Shown: piece by piece, positions 36,915-45,440 of the stretch
How the letters are laid out: each line of letters begins with the position of its first letter
How positions within the stretch are numbered: the first letter of the stretch is position 1
From: Methanomicrobiales archaeon HGW-Methanomicrobiales-2
GTDB lineage: Archaea; Halobacteriota; Methanomicrobia; Methanomicrobiales; Methanoculleaceae
Direction: 5' to 3'
Length of the DNA stretch: 61,725 nucleotides
Assembly: GCA_002839645.1 (NCBI GenBank)
Contig: PGYL01000023.1
Location: 1-61,725, forward strand
Made by a program: the position numbers and the translations under genes
The notes under the pieces: model-generated
Told to the model about the DNA's origin: nothing
Seen by the model: only the letters and a program-made list of their open reading frames with translations
Databases searched by the model: none

Positions 36915-37703
36915 TCAGGCCTTTGCCCGGAAGAGAGCACGGGCAAGCCGATCGACGAAACTCTCCTGGTGTTCGGGCGTCTCTTCCTCGACGTACTCGA
37001 TGCCGGCTACATCCGCAGATATGCGCCTAAAGGCCCTCGATGCCCTGGATGCCGGGAACTTCACCACGATCGGCGTCCTTCCGGCAGACGCGCGCCGGAC
37101 GTTGGGGTCTTCCGGTATGACCCCGAGCACCCGGACCCCGAGGAGTTTCTCCATCTGTGCGCGGTTGAACTCGTCCCCACTACCGGCAACCCGATTGATG
37201 ATCGCCCCTTCGATGTGGCCGCCGACAGTCTCGGTCAGGATCTTTGTCTTTAAGGCGTCGACGATCGAGGAGATCTCGGGGTTTACGACAAGGATCACCC
37301 CGTCGGCAACAGTCAGGGGGATGACGCCGTCCTTGCTGATCCCCGCAGGAGCATCCAGGATCAGGATATCGAACTCGCTCACAAGGTCTGCCATGATATC
37401 CTTGAGCCGATCCGGGTTCGATTGCTGGAAGCCCTGTAAAGAGAGCCCGCACGGGACAACCTTCACGCCGAACGGCCCATCGTAGATGGCATCCCTGACG
37501 CGGGCTTTGCCTGCCAGCACCTCGTGCAGGGTCACCGGCAGATTCTCAAGCCCGAGAATGAGCCCGAGATTCGCCATGCCGACATCGGCATCCAGAATAC
37601 ATGTCTTCTTCCCATATTGAGCAAGCATCGGCCCCAGATTTGCTGTGACCGTTGTTTTGCCGGTACCGCCTTTACCGGACGCAATCGTGTAGACTTTTAC
37701 CAT
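36915..37703 (-). CDS. MinD/ParA-type P-loop ATPase
   Basis: The 262-residue ATPase has the deviant Walker A ASGKGGTGKTTVTANLG (signature lysine at the first GKG), switch I ILDADVGMANLGLILGL, and Walker B FDILILDAPAGISKDGVI. MinD/ParA proteins position complexes or assemble metal centres; some family members (Mrp/NBP35, CooC) insert metals. A C-terminal FVDRLARALFRAKA helix looks amphipathic, like MinD membrane-targeting sequences. It follows the membrane-anchored roadblock gene by 31 nt and precedes the hydrogenase operon, so it probably serves that system. Confidence 0.88.
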   Translation of the reverse strand: MVKVYTIASGKGGTGKTTVTANLGPMLAQYGKKTCILDADVGMANLGLILGLENLPVTLHEVLAGKARVRDAIYDGPFGVKVVPCGLSLQGFQQSNPDRLKDIMADLVSEFDILILDAPAGISKDGVIPLTVADGVILVVNPEISSIVDALKTKILTETVGGHIEGAIINRVAGSGDEFNRAQMEKLLGVRVLGVIPEDPNVRRASAGRTPIVVKFPASRASRAFRRISADVAGIEYVEEETPEHQESFVDRLARALFRAKA

Positions 37704-37734
37704 GTAATCACTCGTTGTCCTGATTGTTCCGGCC

Positions 37735-38256
37735 TTACACCCAGTGCTGCAGGGTGTCCCGGATGTCCTGTTCGAGTGTGCTCATCTGTTCAGCAGAGAG
37801 GTGTTCCGAAGGGTGGGCGATGCCGACCACCGTCTCCCCGTGGTGGGGGACTCCGAGGAGTTCAACTCCGGCCTCGTCATGCAATTTCCCCTGCGTGTAG
37901 AGATAACTGTACCGCGCAGCCTCGTCCTCGGCGCCGGGCCTCGTCGAGCCGATCAGGAGGCCGTCGACGGTCGCCAGCGTGAAGGACGAAAGACCATGTC
38001 TCTCGCTGATTGCACCGAGGGACCCCTCCAGGCTTCCTGTACTCCGGGGGTCGGTATCGCTGAGGAGGGGCATGGACCCGGCGGGGTCCGAAGGCTCCTC
38101 CGGTGTTACTGGAGCGCCCGGGGGATCGGGCCTCTGGAGAGTCTGAAAAATCCTCGCAAGGCAGTATGTAATACCGGCAAAGCCGACTACCGCCGCTATC
38201 ATGAGGAGGTTGAGGAAAAACTGGGTGTTGCCTGTCGAGTCCATTCTGGTGTCCAC
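37735..38256 (-). CDS. Membrane-anchored roadblock-like protein
   Basis: The 173-residue protein has one N-terminal membrane helix (FFLNLLMIAAVVGFAGITYCLA), a Pro-rich linker, and a C-terminal domain (SLEGSLGAISERHGLSSFTLATVDGLLIGSTRPGAEDEAARYSYLY...) with the helix-strand pattern of roadblock/LC7. It would tether a roadblock module to the membrane. It lies between the DUF2226-like gene (11 nt upstream) and the MinD-type ATPase gene. The fold call is by pattern and is moderate. Confidence 0.65.
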   Translation of the reverse strand: MDTRMDSTGNTQFFLNLLMIAAVVGFAGITYCLARIFQTLQRPDPPGAPVTPEEPSDPAGSMPLLSDTDPRSTGSLEGSLGAISERHGLSSFTLATVDGLLIGSTRPGAEDEAARYSYLYTQGKLHDEAGVELLGVPHHGETVVGIAHPSEHLSAEQMSTLEQDIRDTLQHWV

Positions 38257-38267
38257 TCCTGCATCGG

Positions 38268-38900
38268 TTACGTTTCTTTATCCTGGATGAGATGATCGAG
38301 ATGGATCCTCCGGAGCATATCCTTGCAGTTTACCCTGAAACTGCTGACCAGTTGATCGACATCCATCTCTTCCATGTTCTGGACGAGCGTGTCAATCTCG
38401 TCGCTTCCCGACCGGGACACCTCAGCCGTCTCCTCCACGGATTTCACTCCCGGCATGGGGATCTGGTGTACCCCGGGGGGCTGCTCTTGCCGGCGCTTCG
38501 GCGAGGCTGCCGAAACGGCCTTCTTCGGTGCGGCGGACGGCGTCGTCCCCCCCGGAGCGGCCTTACCCGTCGACGGTCTTCGCTGTCCTGCGGGATCACC
38601 GGTCATACATGGTCGGTTGAACTCCAGGGCGAGGCGGACCTGATCCGGCGTCAGAAGGTTCAACTCTGCTGCCACTTCGTTCTCTTCGCCCTTCAACATC
38701 ACGTCCAGCCCGTGCTGCCCCTTCAAGTCCCCCTGCTCGGCAAGCACCACCTGACCTTCGTTCAGCACCAGGGTAGCACTCTCGTTGCCAAGGACGATCG
38801 TGCAGATCCCGGTGAACTGTGCTGAGCCCATCTCTTCTATCAGGGCACGGGATGTCGTGGACTTGAGAAGGCGATGGAACCGACCGCGTGGCAGTTGCAT
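38268..38900 (-). CDS. DUF2226-like protein with Ala/Pro-rich linker
   Basis: The 210-residue protein has an N-terminal domain (LPRGRFHRLLKSTTSRALIEEMGSAQFTGICTIVLGN...LVLNEGQVVLAEQGD) of the DUF2226 type, and a disordered Ala/Pro/Lys linker at about residues 100-150. A C-terminal helical tail follows (SGSDEIDTLVQNMEEMDVDQLVSSFRVNCKDMLRRIHLDHLI). Its N-terminal domain is shared with the protein encoded at 32411-33088. It heads the three-gene group DUF2226, membrane roadblock, MinD. A GATATAAATGG box at about 38940-38950 (minus strand) may be the promoter. Confidence 0.72.
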   Translation of the reverse strand: MQLPRGRFHRLLKSTTSRALIEEMGSAQFTGICTIVLGNESATLVLNEGQVVLAEQGDLKGQHGLDVMLKGEENEVAAELNLLTPDQVRLALEFNRPCMTGDPAGQRRPSTGKAAPGGTTPSAAPKKAVSAASPKRRQEQPPGVHQIPMPGVKSVEETAEVSRSGSDEIDTLVQNMEEMDVDQLVSSFRVNCKDMLRRIHLDHLIQDKET

Positions 38901-39000
38901 TCAGACATCTTTAGTTCAGTAGTATGAAATAAATCTTGCCATTTATATCTTTGAAAATAAGCCAGATATGCAGAGATCGGGATGCTCCCGCGACGCGCCT

Positions 39001-39477
39001 TCAGAAGATACTCGCGGACTCCCCGGTCCACTCCTGCAGGATCCTCCGGATCACCTGCCCGGCAACCCGGATCCCCTCTTCGACCGCCGGGTCTATCTCC
39101 TGGCTGAACGCCTCAATCTCGCCTGCTTCAATGCCGACGGTCACGATATCGGAGGCATACCCGAGTTCGCGGGCTATCGCTACCACCTCCCCGATCCCGA
39201 TATCATGGAGCGCATATGCCGGGAGATCCCAGGATGGCGGCGCTTCAAACGTGAGGACGTCGCCGATACTGTCGCCGACACCTACCATCGCATCGACGAT
39301 CACCACCTTCTCGTATCCTTCCATCAGCGGGATCAGGCCAAAACCCCCGGTGCCGCCGTCGATCACGTCGACGGCAGGGAACTTCCCTTCGAAGAGCCGC
39401 ATCGTCAGGATCCCCGCCCCATCGTTTCCCATGAGGGGGTTGCCGCACCCGATGATACAGACCCGGTTCTTTGGCAT
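39001..39477 (-). CDS. Hydrogenase maturation endopeptidase (HybD/HycI family)
   Basis: The 158-residue protease removes the C-terminal extension of the hydrogenase large subunit after nickel insertion. The N-terminal CGNPLMGNDGAG motif (Asp19), DAMVG (Asp62) and HDIGIGE (His91) correspond to the nickel-sensing residues of the family. Its presence 100 nt upstream of the associated gene group, with a cleavable 15-residue tail on the large subunit at 33453-34820, makes that subunit the likely substrate. It is divergent from the ATP-grasp gene. Confidence 0.92.
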   Translation of the reverse strand: MPKNRVCIIGCGNPLMGNDGAGILTMRLFEGKFPAVDVIDGGTGGFGLIPLMEGYEKVVIVDAMVGVGDSIGDVLTFEAPPSWDLPAYALHDIGIGEVVAIARELGYASDIVTVGIEAGEIEAFSQEIDPAVEEGIRVAGQVIRRILQEWTGESASIF

Positions 39478-39553
39478 GGTATTCTTCCCTACCGATTATA
39501 TCCGGCAAGGTACAAAATGGTACTGAAATCCCTGTGAGGCCCGGGAGCGGGAT

Positions 39554-40357
39554 GTGAGACGCATGATCCATATCGTACCAAAACCGACCGATACGCCGGA
39601 CGACAACTCGACCGGCGCTGTTATACGGGAGCTGGAGAGAGCCGATGCCCGATACGGGGTCCTTGACCTCGGTGCAATCGACCCCCTCGACTCCGGGCTT
39701 GAGAATGAACTCGTATGGGTCTGCGGGATGCGGCAGGACGGGCATCAGTTCGAGACCTTAAACGTGCTCTCGCTCCATAACCGGGTGATCAATACGCCCG
39801 CGAGCATCGTTGCCTGTGCATCCAAAGTGATGACATCCGCGCTCCTCCTCGCAAACGGAGTGCGGACACCGGAAACGAGCTACATGCGATCGGAGACGCA
39901 GGCACGGGACTTTCTTATGCGGCATAAGAAGGTCGTCTATAAGCCGCTCTACGGGTACGACGGAAACGGTATCCGGTTGGTGACGAACCCCGACGACCTC
40001 GGGCCGGGACCCTGGTACCTGCAGGAGTACGTGCCAAATGACCGGGACTTTCGTGTCTTCGTCCTTGGCGGGGAGGCCGTCGGCGCGATAACCCGGGTAT
40101 CCGACACTCTGATGCACAACATCCACCAGGGCGGGATCGGTATGCCGGTCCCGATCGACGAGGAGATGCGCGCCATCACCGAGGCGTCGGCATCGGCGGT
40201 CGGGATCGACTACTGCGGCGTCGATCTCCTCCGGGACCGGGAAGGCTACACGGTCCTTGAGGTGAACGGGACGCCGAACTGGCACTGTATGGCGGCACCC
40301 ATCCCGAAGTTGCTCGCTACGTACCTCATCGAACGTGAACGCGAGATGCGTGCCTGA
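39554..40357 (+). CDS. RimK-like ATP-grasp ligase
   Basis: The 267-residue protein has the RimK-type ATP-grasp core: KKVVYKPLYGYDGNGIRLV, WYLQEYVPNDRDFRVFVLGGEAVGAITRVS, the loop HNIHQGGIGMPVP, and the metal site CGVDLLRDREGYTVLEVNGTPNW. RimK-like enzymes add glutamate or other amino acids to a carboxylate; in methanogens MptN and CofF modify tetrahydromethanopterin and F420. MptN-type activity is a candidate, not shown. The frame opens with GTG at 39554; the ATG at 39563 is an alternative start. Confidence 0.85.
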   Translation: MRRMIHIVPKPTDTPDDNSTGAVIRELERADARYGVLDLGAIDPLDSGLENELVWVCGMRQDGHQFETLNVLSLHNRVINTPASIVACASKVMTSALLLANGVRTPETSYMRSETQARDFLMRHKKVVYKPLYGYDGNGIRLVTNPDDLGPGPWYLQEYVPNDRDFRVFVLGGEAVGAITRVSDTLMHNIHQGGIGMPVPIDEEMRAITEASASAVGIDYCGVDLLRDREGYTVLEVNGTPNWHCMAAPIPKLLATYLIEREREMRA

Positions 40358-40426
40358 GGAGAGGATCGAAGGGGCTTAGCCCCCCGGTTGCCATATTGAT
40401 GGGTGAGACGTGGATATCGGGCGTTC

Positions 40427-40711
40427 TCAATCGAGATACTCGATCTCTTTTAAGGTCTTCTCTGCAAGTTCCTTCATCCGGGCTGAGATCCGGCCCGATG
40501 ACGAGAACTCCACATCTTTCATGGCATTCGCCAGTTCCGTTCCGAGCACGAATATAGCGTATTTATGCTCCATTTTGCTCTTATGCACCTGAGAAGGGTC
40601 TATCTTCAGCGCGTAATACTGCGAGAATTTCAATTCCGGGTTCTGCATTTCAAAAAAGTCTTTAATCTCAGTGAGAATCCCATGTAAGGCTATTAACTCT
40701 TCTTTGTGCAT
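40427..40711 (-). CDS. UPF0058 family protein
   Basis: The 94-residue protein (MHKEELIALHGILTEIKDFFE, KFSQYYALKIDPSQVHKSKMEHKYAIFVLGTELANAM) matches the archaeal UPF0058 family of unknown function. Conserved His residues suggest a metal site. GGAGAG precedes the ATG at 40711; the longer open frame to 40762 runs through the TATA box and is rejected. It sits between the ATP-grasp gene and dnaG and appears monocistronic. Confidence 0.85.
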   Translation of the reverse strand: MHKEELIALHGILTEIKDFFEMQNPELKFSQYYALKIDPSQVHKSKMEHKYAIFVLGTELANAMKDVEFSSSGRISARMKELAEKTLKEIEYLD

Positions 40712-40741
40712 ATTCTCTCCCAGAGATAAAAATGGTGGATG

Positions 40742-40758
40742 TAAATATATATAAATTT
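40742..40758 (-). promoter_or_regulatory. TATA box of the UPF0058 gene
   Basis: AATTTATATATATTTAC on the minus strand lies about 30-45 nt before the ATG at 40711. Confidence 0.6.
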
Positions 40759-40774
40759 GCACCCTCGATAGCCA

Positions 40775-41983
40775 TTATCCGATCTTTATAAGTCTGATGG
40801 ACAGGGGGCGCTTTATAATCCCCTTAAAGTCCCGGGCAGCCACGAACTCGAGGTCCCGTCCCCCGATCTGATCGAGGAGTTTCTGGTCGATGATGCGATC
40901 GACGACAAGCCCTTCAACATCGCCGTTCAGGTTCTGGAGTGCGCCCTCGACATCGGTAGCGTTCGATTCTAAGAGGACGGTGTAGTCCGGGGAGAGGAAC
41001 CGCGCAATCTTTCTGTCCCGGACATCGGCCATGTGCTCGCCGAGCGTCGAGGGCGGTTTTCGGCTCCCCTCTCTCCGGTCTCTCTGCTGCTCTGGCGGCT
41101 GCTCGTCTTCCGTTGCCGCGTATGCACCGGCAGGGGTCCGCTCCGCTCCCTCCTCGTCGGGGGTATGCTCGGTGATCACCTCCACGGGCACTTTGTTCCG
41201 GAGCGCCTTGACGATCTCCTTGCGGCTCATCTCCTCGACACTCTTTCCCCGCGGGCTGTATGCCACGAAGTCGATCTCGGCGACCTGCAGGAGTTCGCGG
41301 AGGATCAGTTCACCGCCCCGGTCCCCGTCGAGCAGGGTCGTCGCGGTCTTCTGCGAACAGAGGTCGATGATGATGCGCGGGACGTTGGTCCCCTCGACTG
41401 CAACCGCGTTCTTGATCCCGTAGCGCAGCAGGTTGATGACGTCGGCCCGTCCTTCGACGATGATGATGGCGTCGGAGGCCATGACGTTCGGACCGGCATG
41501 CACCCTCTCTTCACCGAGGTACTCGAGTTTCTCTATCCTGATGACTTCCCTGACCTCATCGAGCAGATCGTCGCTGTTTATAGCGCCTTCATCGAAGTCC
41601 TCGAGGAGTAGCTCTTTCGCGCGCTCGACGATCTTGCGCCGTTTGGTCACCCGGATATCCTCGATGCGGTCGACCTTCACCCGGGCAGTGCACGGTCCGA
41701 CCCGGTCGATCGTCTCGAGCGACGATGCCAGGAGCGCGGTCTCCGCCCGGTCGAGCGAGGACGAGATGAGTATTTCGCCTTTTGTCTCTCCCCGTTTCGT
41801 GGTTATCTGAACGTCTATCCTGCCGACGCGACCTGTTCTCTGTAAATCCCGCAGGTCGAGGTCTTCGCCGAGCAAACCCTCGGTTTGACCGAAGATGGCG
41901 CCCACTACGTCGGGCTTATCGACCACCCCCTCGATCTGCAGAGTAAGATGAATGAGGTACTTTGTAGTTTCTGGTGAATACAT
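40775..41983 (-). CDS. dnaG: Archaeal DnaG (DnaG-like primase)
   Basis: The 402-residue protein starts MYSPETTKYLIHLTLQIEGVVDKPDVVGAIFGQTEGLLG, typical of archaeal DnaG. It contains a TOPRIM domain: IIIVEGRADVINLLRYG with the catalytic Glu, and LLDGDRGGE with the DxD. Archaeal DnaG has RNA-priming activity in some species and associates with the exosome. A charged low-complexity linker (about residues 285-330) separates the TOPRIM core from the C-terminal domain. The strong site GGAGGAG directly before the ATG at 41983 decides the start over the TTG at 42058. Confidence 0.95.
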   Translation of the reverse strand: MYSPETTKYLIHLTLQIEGVVDKPDVVGAIFGQTEGLLGEDLDLRDLQRTGRVGRIDVQITTKRGETKGEILISSSLDRAETALLASSLETIDRVGPCTARVKVDRIEDIRVTKRRKIVERAKELLLEDFDEGAINSDDLLDEVREVIRIEKLEYLGEERVHAGPNVMASDAIIIVEGRADVINLLRYGIKNAVAVEGTNVPRIIIDLCSQKTATTLLDGDRGGELILRELLQVAEIDFVAYSPRGKSVEEMSRKEIVKALRNKVPVEVITEHTPDEEGAERTPAGAYAATEDEQPPEQQRDRREGSRKPPSTLGEHMADVRDRKIARFLSPDYTVLLESNATDVEGALQNLNGDVEGLVVDRIIDQKLLDQIGGRDLEFVAARDFKGIIKRPLSIRLIKIG

Positions 41984-42057
41984 GGAGTCTCCTCCTTGAA
42001 TGTAAATCTGATCGCCGTATGCCACGCAGGTATTCATGTGCGCGGGCATAGGGGTCA

Positions 42058-42070
42058 ATTATATATCTAG
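42058..42070 (-). promoter_or_regulatory. TATA box of dnaG
   Basis: TAGATATATAATT on the minus strand about 75 nt before the dnaG ATG; it implies a leader of roughly 55 nt with the ribosome binding site. Confidence 0.55.
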
Positions 42071-42237
42071 GGTGCAATTACTTAAATCAGATGGGGATTT
42101 AAACGCAAGATTTTTTAAAGCGGAAATCCAAAAAACAGGTCTCGCGAAGGGCGCATTTGAATATATCTCACTGTATAGTTCTCCCGTGATGAAAGCCGTT
42201 TCGCCACGGTGCTCCTGATTCATTTGTCCGTACCGGG

Positions 42238-42555
42238 TCACGCACCGGCGGCCTTCAGGCATGCCACCACATTGGATTTCGATACGTCGACGATCGCCAC
42301 GGTCTTTGAGGACGACGTGTGTCCGGCGATGATGCTCACGTCGGCGCGAGGTATGTGAAACGTCTCTGCGAGAAGGTCGATAATGGCGCGGTTGGCCTTT
42401 CCGCCGACGGCAGGGGCCGTCACCTGGCATCGAATACTCTTCCGCCACTCGTTGTATCCTGCCGGAAAAACAGACCGTTTTGCGCCTGCAGTTACGTCAA
42501 GCGCTATCACCACTCCGTGCGCGGTTTCGACGACGGCGTCGAGATAGGGTTCCAT
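42238..42555 (-). CDS. DUF167 (YggU/UPF0235) family protein
   Basis: The 105-residue protein has the family pattern: VIALDVTAGAKRSVFPAGYNEWRKSIRCQVTAPAVGGKANRAIIDLLAETF and DVSIIAGHTSSSKTVAIVDVS. Function is unknown; the fold is a compact alpha/beta domain. It lies upstream of dnaG on the same strand, separated by about 170 nt with the dnaG promoter, so it is probably a separate unit. Confidence 0.88.
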   Translation of the reverse strand: MEPYLDAVVETAHGVVIALDVTAGAKRSVFPAGYNEWRKSIRCQVTAPAVGGKANRAIIDLLAETFHIPRADVSIIAGHTSSSKTVAIVDVSKSNVVACLKAAGA

Positions 42556-42749
42556 AGAAAAGACCTCGTAAAGGGATGTCGCCCGGCACTAACGATCGAT
42601 GCTCACAGGCGGCTGCTGCCGATCCTCACCCGATCGTACCCATATGCCAGGCGTGCCTGTCGCGCACCTGGGTTGTCCCGCGGATCATATCCAGGCGTCT
42701 CGCCAGATGATCACCCGGGGACCTAAAGATGCGCTTTATCGGCTTTGTA

Positions 42750-44012
42750 TTATTTATTTTCCCGGGATAAATATCCTTGCCCGGGATACCACGCCGGAGC
42801 TCCCTCCCGGTAATCGCCGCGGGCGTAGGCCCGCTTCCCCCCGACGACCACCTCTTCCGGGAAGACTGCGTCGAGCCCCTCGAACGGCGACCAGCCGCAC
42901 TTTGCGTGGAGGCGCGAGGCGTCGATGCGGGTGACTTCGTCCGGGTAGAGGGCATAGTCCGCCCGGTCGCCCGGCTCGAACCCTGCGCGCGGGATGCCGA
43001 GGATGGCGGCGGGTTTCCACGACGTCTTCTCGATCACCGAGGCAAGGGTGATCTGCCTCCGGCGCACCGCCGCCATCAGGAGCGGCACCATCGTCTCGAC
43101 CCCGGGGATACCGGAGGGAGCTGTATCGAACGGCAGCGCCTTCTCGTGGAGCGTGTGCGGGGCGTGGTCCGAGGCGACGACGTCGATCGTATCCCAGCAG
43201 GACCAGAGACCGCGCCGGGTCTCTTCGTCCCTGATCGGGGGGTTCACCCGGGCCCGGGTGTCATCCGGATCAAACATGCCCTGCGCGAGGAAGAGGTGGT
43301 GCGGCGTCGCCTCCACCGTGCCGCGTGCGGCCTCGACCGAGGCGGCGGTGCTGAGATGGCAGAAGTGGAGCCTTATTTCAGCCGGGGCCAGGGCGGAGAC
43401 CGCCTGGACGGCCCGCGCCTCCCCTGCGCCGGAGCGTGCGCGGTCGTGGTCGGCGAGATTTGCCGGCGCCGGACCGATGACCTCCTCGGCGTGGACCGTG
43501 GCAAGCCCCCCGAGGGCATGGATGCGGGCAAAGAGTCCCTTGAGGGTATCCGGGTCGAGTCCCTCGCCGTAGCTCGACGGTGCCGCGAAGGTCTCGCCAA
43601 AGGCCATCGCGCCGGCATCGTACATGCCCGCGAGGTCGGCGCCCGGCGCGACGCCTGCGTTCACACCAAACCCGCAGACGGCATGCTCCTCCGCCTCGCG
43701 GATACGGGCCCGGAGGAGTCCGGGCGTGGTGATGGGGGGGACGGTGTTTGGCTGGTCGACGACCACCGTCACCCCGCCGGCGACCGCGCTCATGGTGCCC
43801 GTTCGCCAGTCCTCCTTCTCTGCCTGCACGCCTCCCCGCATGTGGACGTGCATATCGACTGCTCCCGGAAGACAGGTGAGCCTGCTGCAGTCGATCGTCT
43901 CATCGGCACGGACCGCTGCCCCGACGTGCCGGACGACACCCCCTGCGATGACGATGTCGGCGCGCCGTCCTGTCGGGAGCATCACGTTCCGGAGCACGAG
44001 ATCGGCGGTCAC
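42750..44012 (-). CDS. pyrC: Dihydroorotase
   Basis: The 420-residue class I-like dihydroorotase cyclises carbamoyl aspartate in pyrimidine synthesis. Zinc ligands are visible: DMHVHMRGG at about residues 50-60, an HAEE histidine, HFCHLSTA, and the catalytic Asp in VVASDHAPHTLHEKA. The start is GTG at 44012, sharing GTGA with the stop of the preceding gene; nothing upstream in the longer open frame resembles the family. With carAB and pyrE it covers much of the UMP pathway here. Confidence 0.93.
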   Translation of the reverse strand: MTADLVLRNVMLPTGRRADIVIAGGVVRHVGAAVRADETIDCSRLTCLPGAVDMHVHMRGGVQAEKEDWRTGTMSAVAGGVTVVVDQPNTVPPITTPGLLRARIREAEEHAVCGFGVNAGVAPGADLAGMYDAGAMAFGETFAAPSSYGEGLDPDTLKGLFARIHALGGLATVHAEEVIGPAPANLADHDRARSGAGEARAVQAVSALAPAEIRLHFCHLSTAASVEAARGTVEATPHHLFLAQGMFDPDDTRARVNPPIRDEETRRGLWSCWDTIDVVASDHAPHTLHEKALPFDTAPSGIPGVETMVPLLMAAVRRRQITLASVIEKTSWKPAAILGIPRAGFEPGDRADYALYPDEVTRIDASRLHAKCGWSPFEGLDAVFPEEVVVGGKRAYARGDYREGAPAWYPGQGYLSRENK

Positions 44013-44923
44013 CTGCAGCACACCGCCAGGTCGTCCCGGTTCGCGTAGTACACCTCGACCATGTACGCCGGGTGGTAACGCGTCTTTGATTCGCGGAGAC
44101 CGGGCACGCCCATGTCGCACTCCCGGTTGACGTAGCGGTAGCGGTCCCGGAGCCCCGCCGCCGTCTCGGTCGTGATCACTTTGTAGATGCTCGGGTAGGT
44201 CTCGGGGAGCGCTTTTTCGAAGTGGACGACCGCCATATCCGCGTTGACCTGCCCGACAATCGATAACGCGCCGATGGTTCCGCCGATCCTGACGATCCAT
44301 CCCTCAAGCCCGATATCAAAGAAGTGGGTCACGGCGAAGAGGATGGCTTCTTTTTCGGCCACGAGGATGGGCTCGGAGTCGCAGTCCCGCCACTCGCACC
44401 AGACGACCAGGAACTCCCAGACCTCGTCGATGTTGTCTTCCGTGATCTCTTCGACCGTATACGCATACTCCCGCCCAAACCGGTTAACCTGGCGTCGGAT
44501 GGTGGCATAGCCCTTTCCGGCGAGGTCGGCGAGGGCTTCGGTCCGGTAGATGTAGTCGAAGAAGTCCTGGTTTTCGTGCAGGGGAAGGGCCGGGTAGAGT
44601 TCCCGGATCAGCGCTTCATTTGCCGGGTCGAGGACCCACAGGGGTGTGACGCCGCCCTCCCTCACTGCGAGATCGATGACGTCCTCGACCAGGGTCGGGT
44701 TTTTAGGGCCGATCGGCATGCGAAACGACGTGATATTATTGATGGTGCTTGAGAGGACGATCGACCCTTCGACTGTTGCAAACCGGTAATCTGCATAATG
44801 GTTCCAGCAGATCATGTTCGCAAACGTGTTGTCGCTGTGCACCTGGGGGTACTGCCGGTAGTGCTCGCGGAAGAGGTCGCGATCGTCTAAGCTCACGGGT
44901 TTAAAGTCAGCAAATTTCAGCAT
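44009..44923 (-). CDS. DUF2156 protein (phosphatidylglycerol lysyltransferase C-domain-like)
   Basis: The 304-residue protein shows the DUF2156 double-GNAT layout: FKPVSLDDRDLFREHYRQYPQVHSDNTFANMICWNHYADYRFA at the front, and GYATIRRQVNRFGREYAYTVEEIT and VNRECDMGVPGLRESKTRYHPAYMVEVY at the end. Family members move aminoacyl groups to lipids or act as GNAT-fold transferases; the archaeal role is not known. It overlaps pyrC by 4 nt and follows an acetyltransferase gene by 3 nt, in one operon. Confidence 0.85.
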   Translation of the reverse strand: MLKFADFKPVSLDDRDLFREHYRQYPQVHSDNTFANMICWNHYADYRFATVEGSIVLSSTINNITSFRMPIGPKNPTLVEDVIDLAVREGGVTPLWVLDPANEALIRELYPALPLHENQDFFDYIYRTEALADLAGKGYATIRRQVNRFGREYAYTVEEITEDNIDEVWEFLVVWCEWRDCDSEPILVAEKEAILFAVTHFFDIGLEGWIVRIGGTIGALSIVGQVNADMAVVHFEKALPETYPSIYKVITTETAAGLRDRYRYVNRECDMGVPGLRESKTRYHPAYMVEVYYANRDDLAVCCR

Positions 44924-44926
44924 GTC

Positions 44927-45358
44927 TCACCAGTCTTTCGGATACCACCGCATGGGTATGTGTCCCTCCATTCTCCGGAACCCAAGCGCGGTGTAGAACG
45001 GCTCAGTCCCGGGTTCGGCGACAAGGGCGACCCAGGCGACACCTGCAGAGGTACAGTAATCCAGCAGCGCTGATAAGATCATCGTTCCGACGCCCCTGCC
45101 CCGGTGCCCGGGGAGGACGACCAGGTCCTGGATGTAGCCGTCCGAGACCCCGTCCGAGATCACCCTCCCCATGCCGACCGCTTTTCCGGTCGCAGGGTCG
45201 ATGGCGACGGCAAACACGAAACTCCCGGCGATGAGGGTGCCGAGGCTGGCAGGGTTCCATCTCTCGTCCCACCAGCCCCCCGCCCGGTAGAGGTCGGCGA
45301 TCGTCTCTACGTCCCAGACATCCACCAGGCGCACCTCGATGTCTGCTCCTTCCATCAT
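44927..45358 (-). CDS. GNAT family N-acetyltransferase
   Basis: The 143-residue protein has the acetyl-CoA-binding motif QDLVVLPGHRGRGVGTMILSALL and the C-terminal EPFYTALGFRRMEG typical of GNATs. Substrate unknown. It is first in the acetyltransferase-DUF2156-pyrC run, with 3 nt between it and the next gene. Confidence 0.88.
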   Translation of the reverse strand: MMEGADIEVRLVDVWDVETIADLYRAGGWWDERWNPASLGTLIAGSFVFAVAIDPATGKAVGMGRVISDGVSDGYIQDLVVLPGHRGRGVGTMILSALLDYCTSAGVAWVALVAEPGTEPFYTALGFRRMEGHIPMRWYPKDW

Positions 45359-45440
45359 TCACGCCTCTCCATAAGACTGCATAACAGCGATGTATAAATC
45401 AGCAGGATCGAGGGCAGATGTAAAAAGGTATGGTCGTCTC

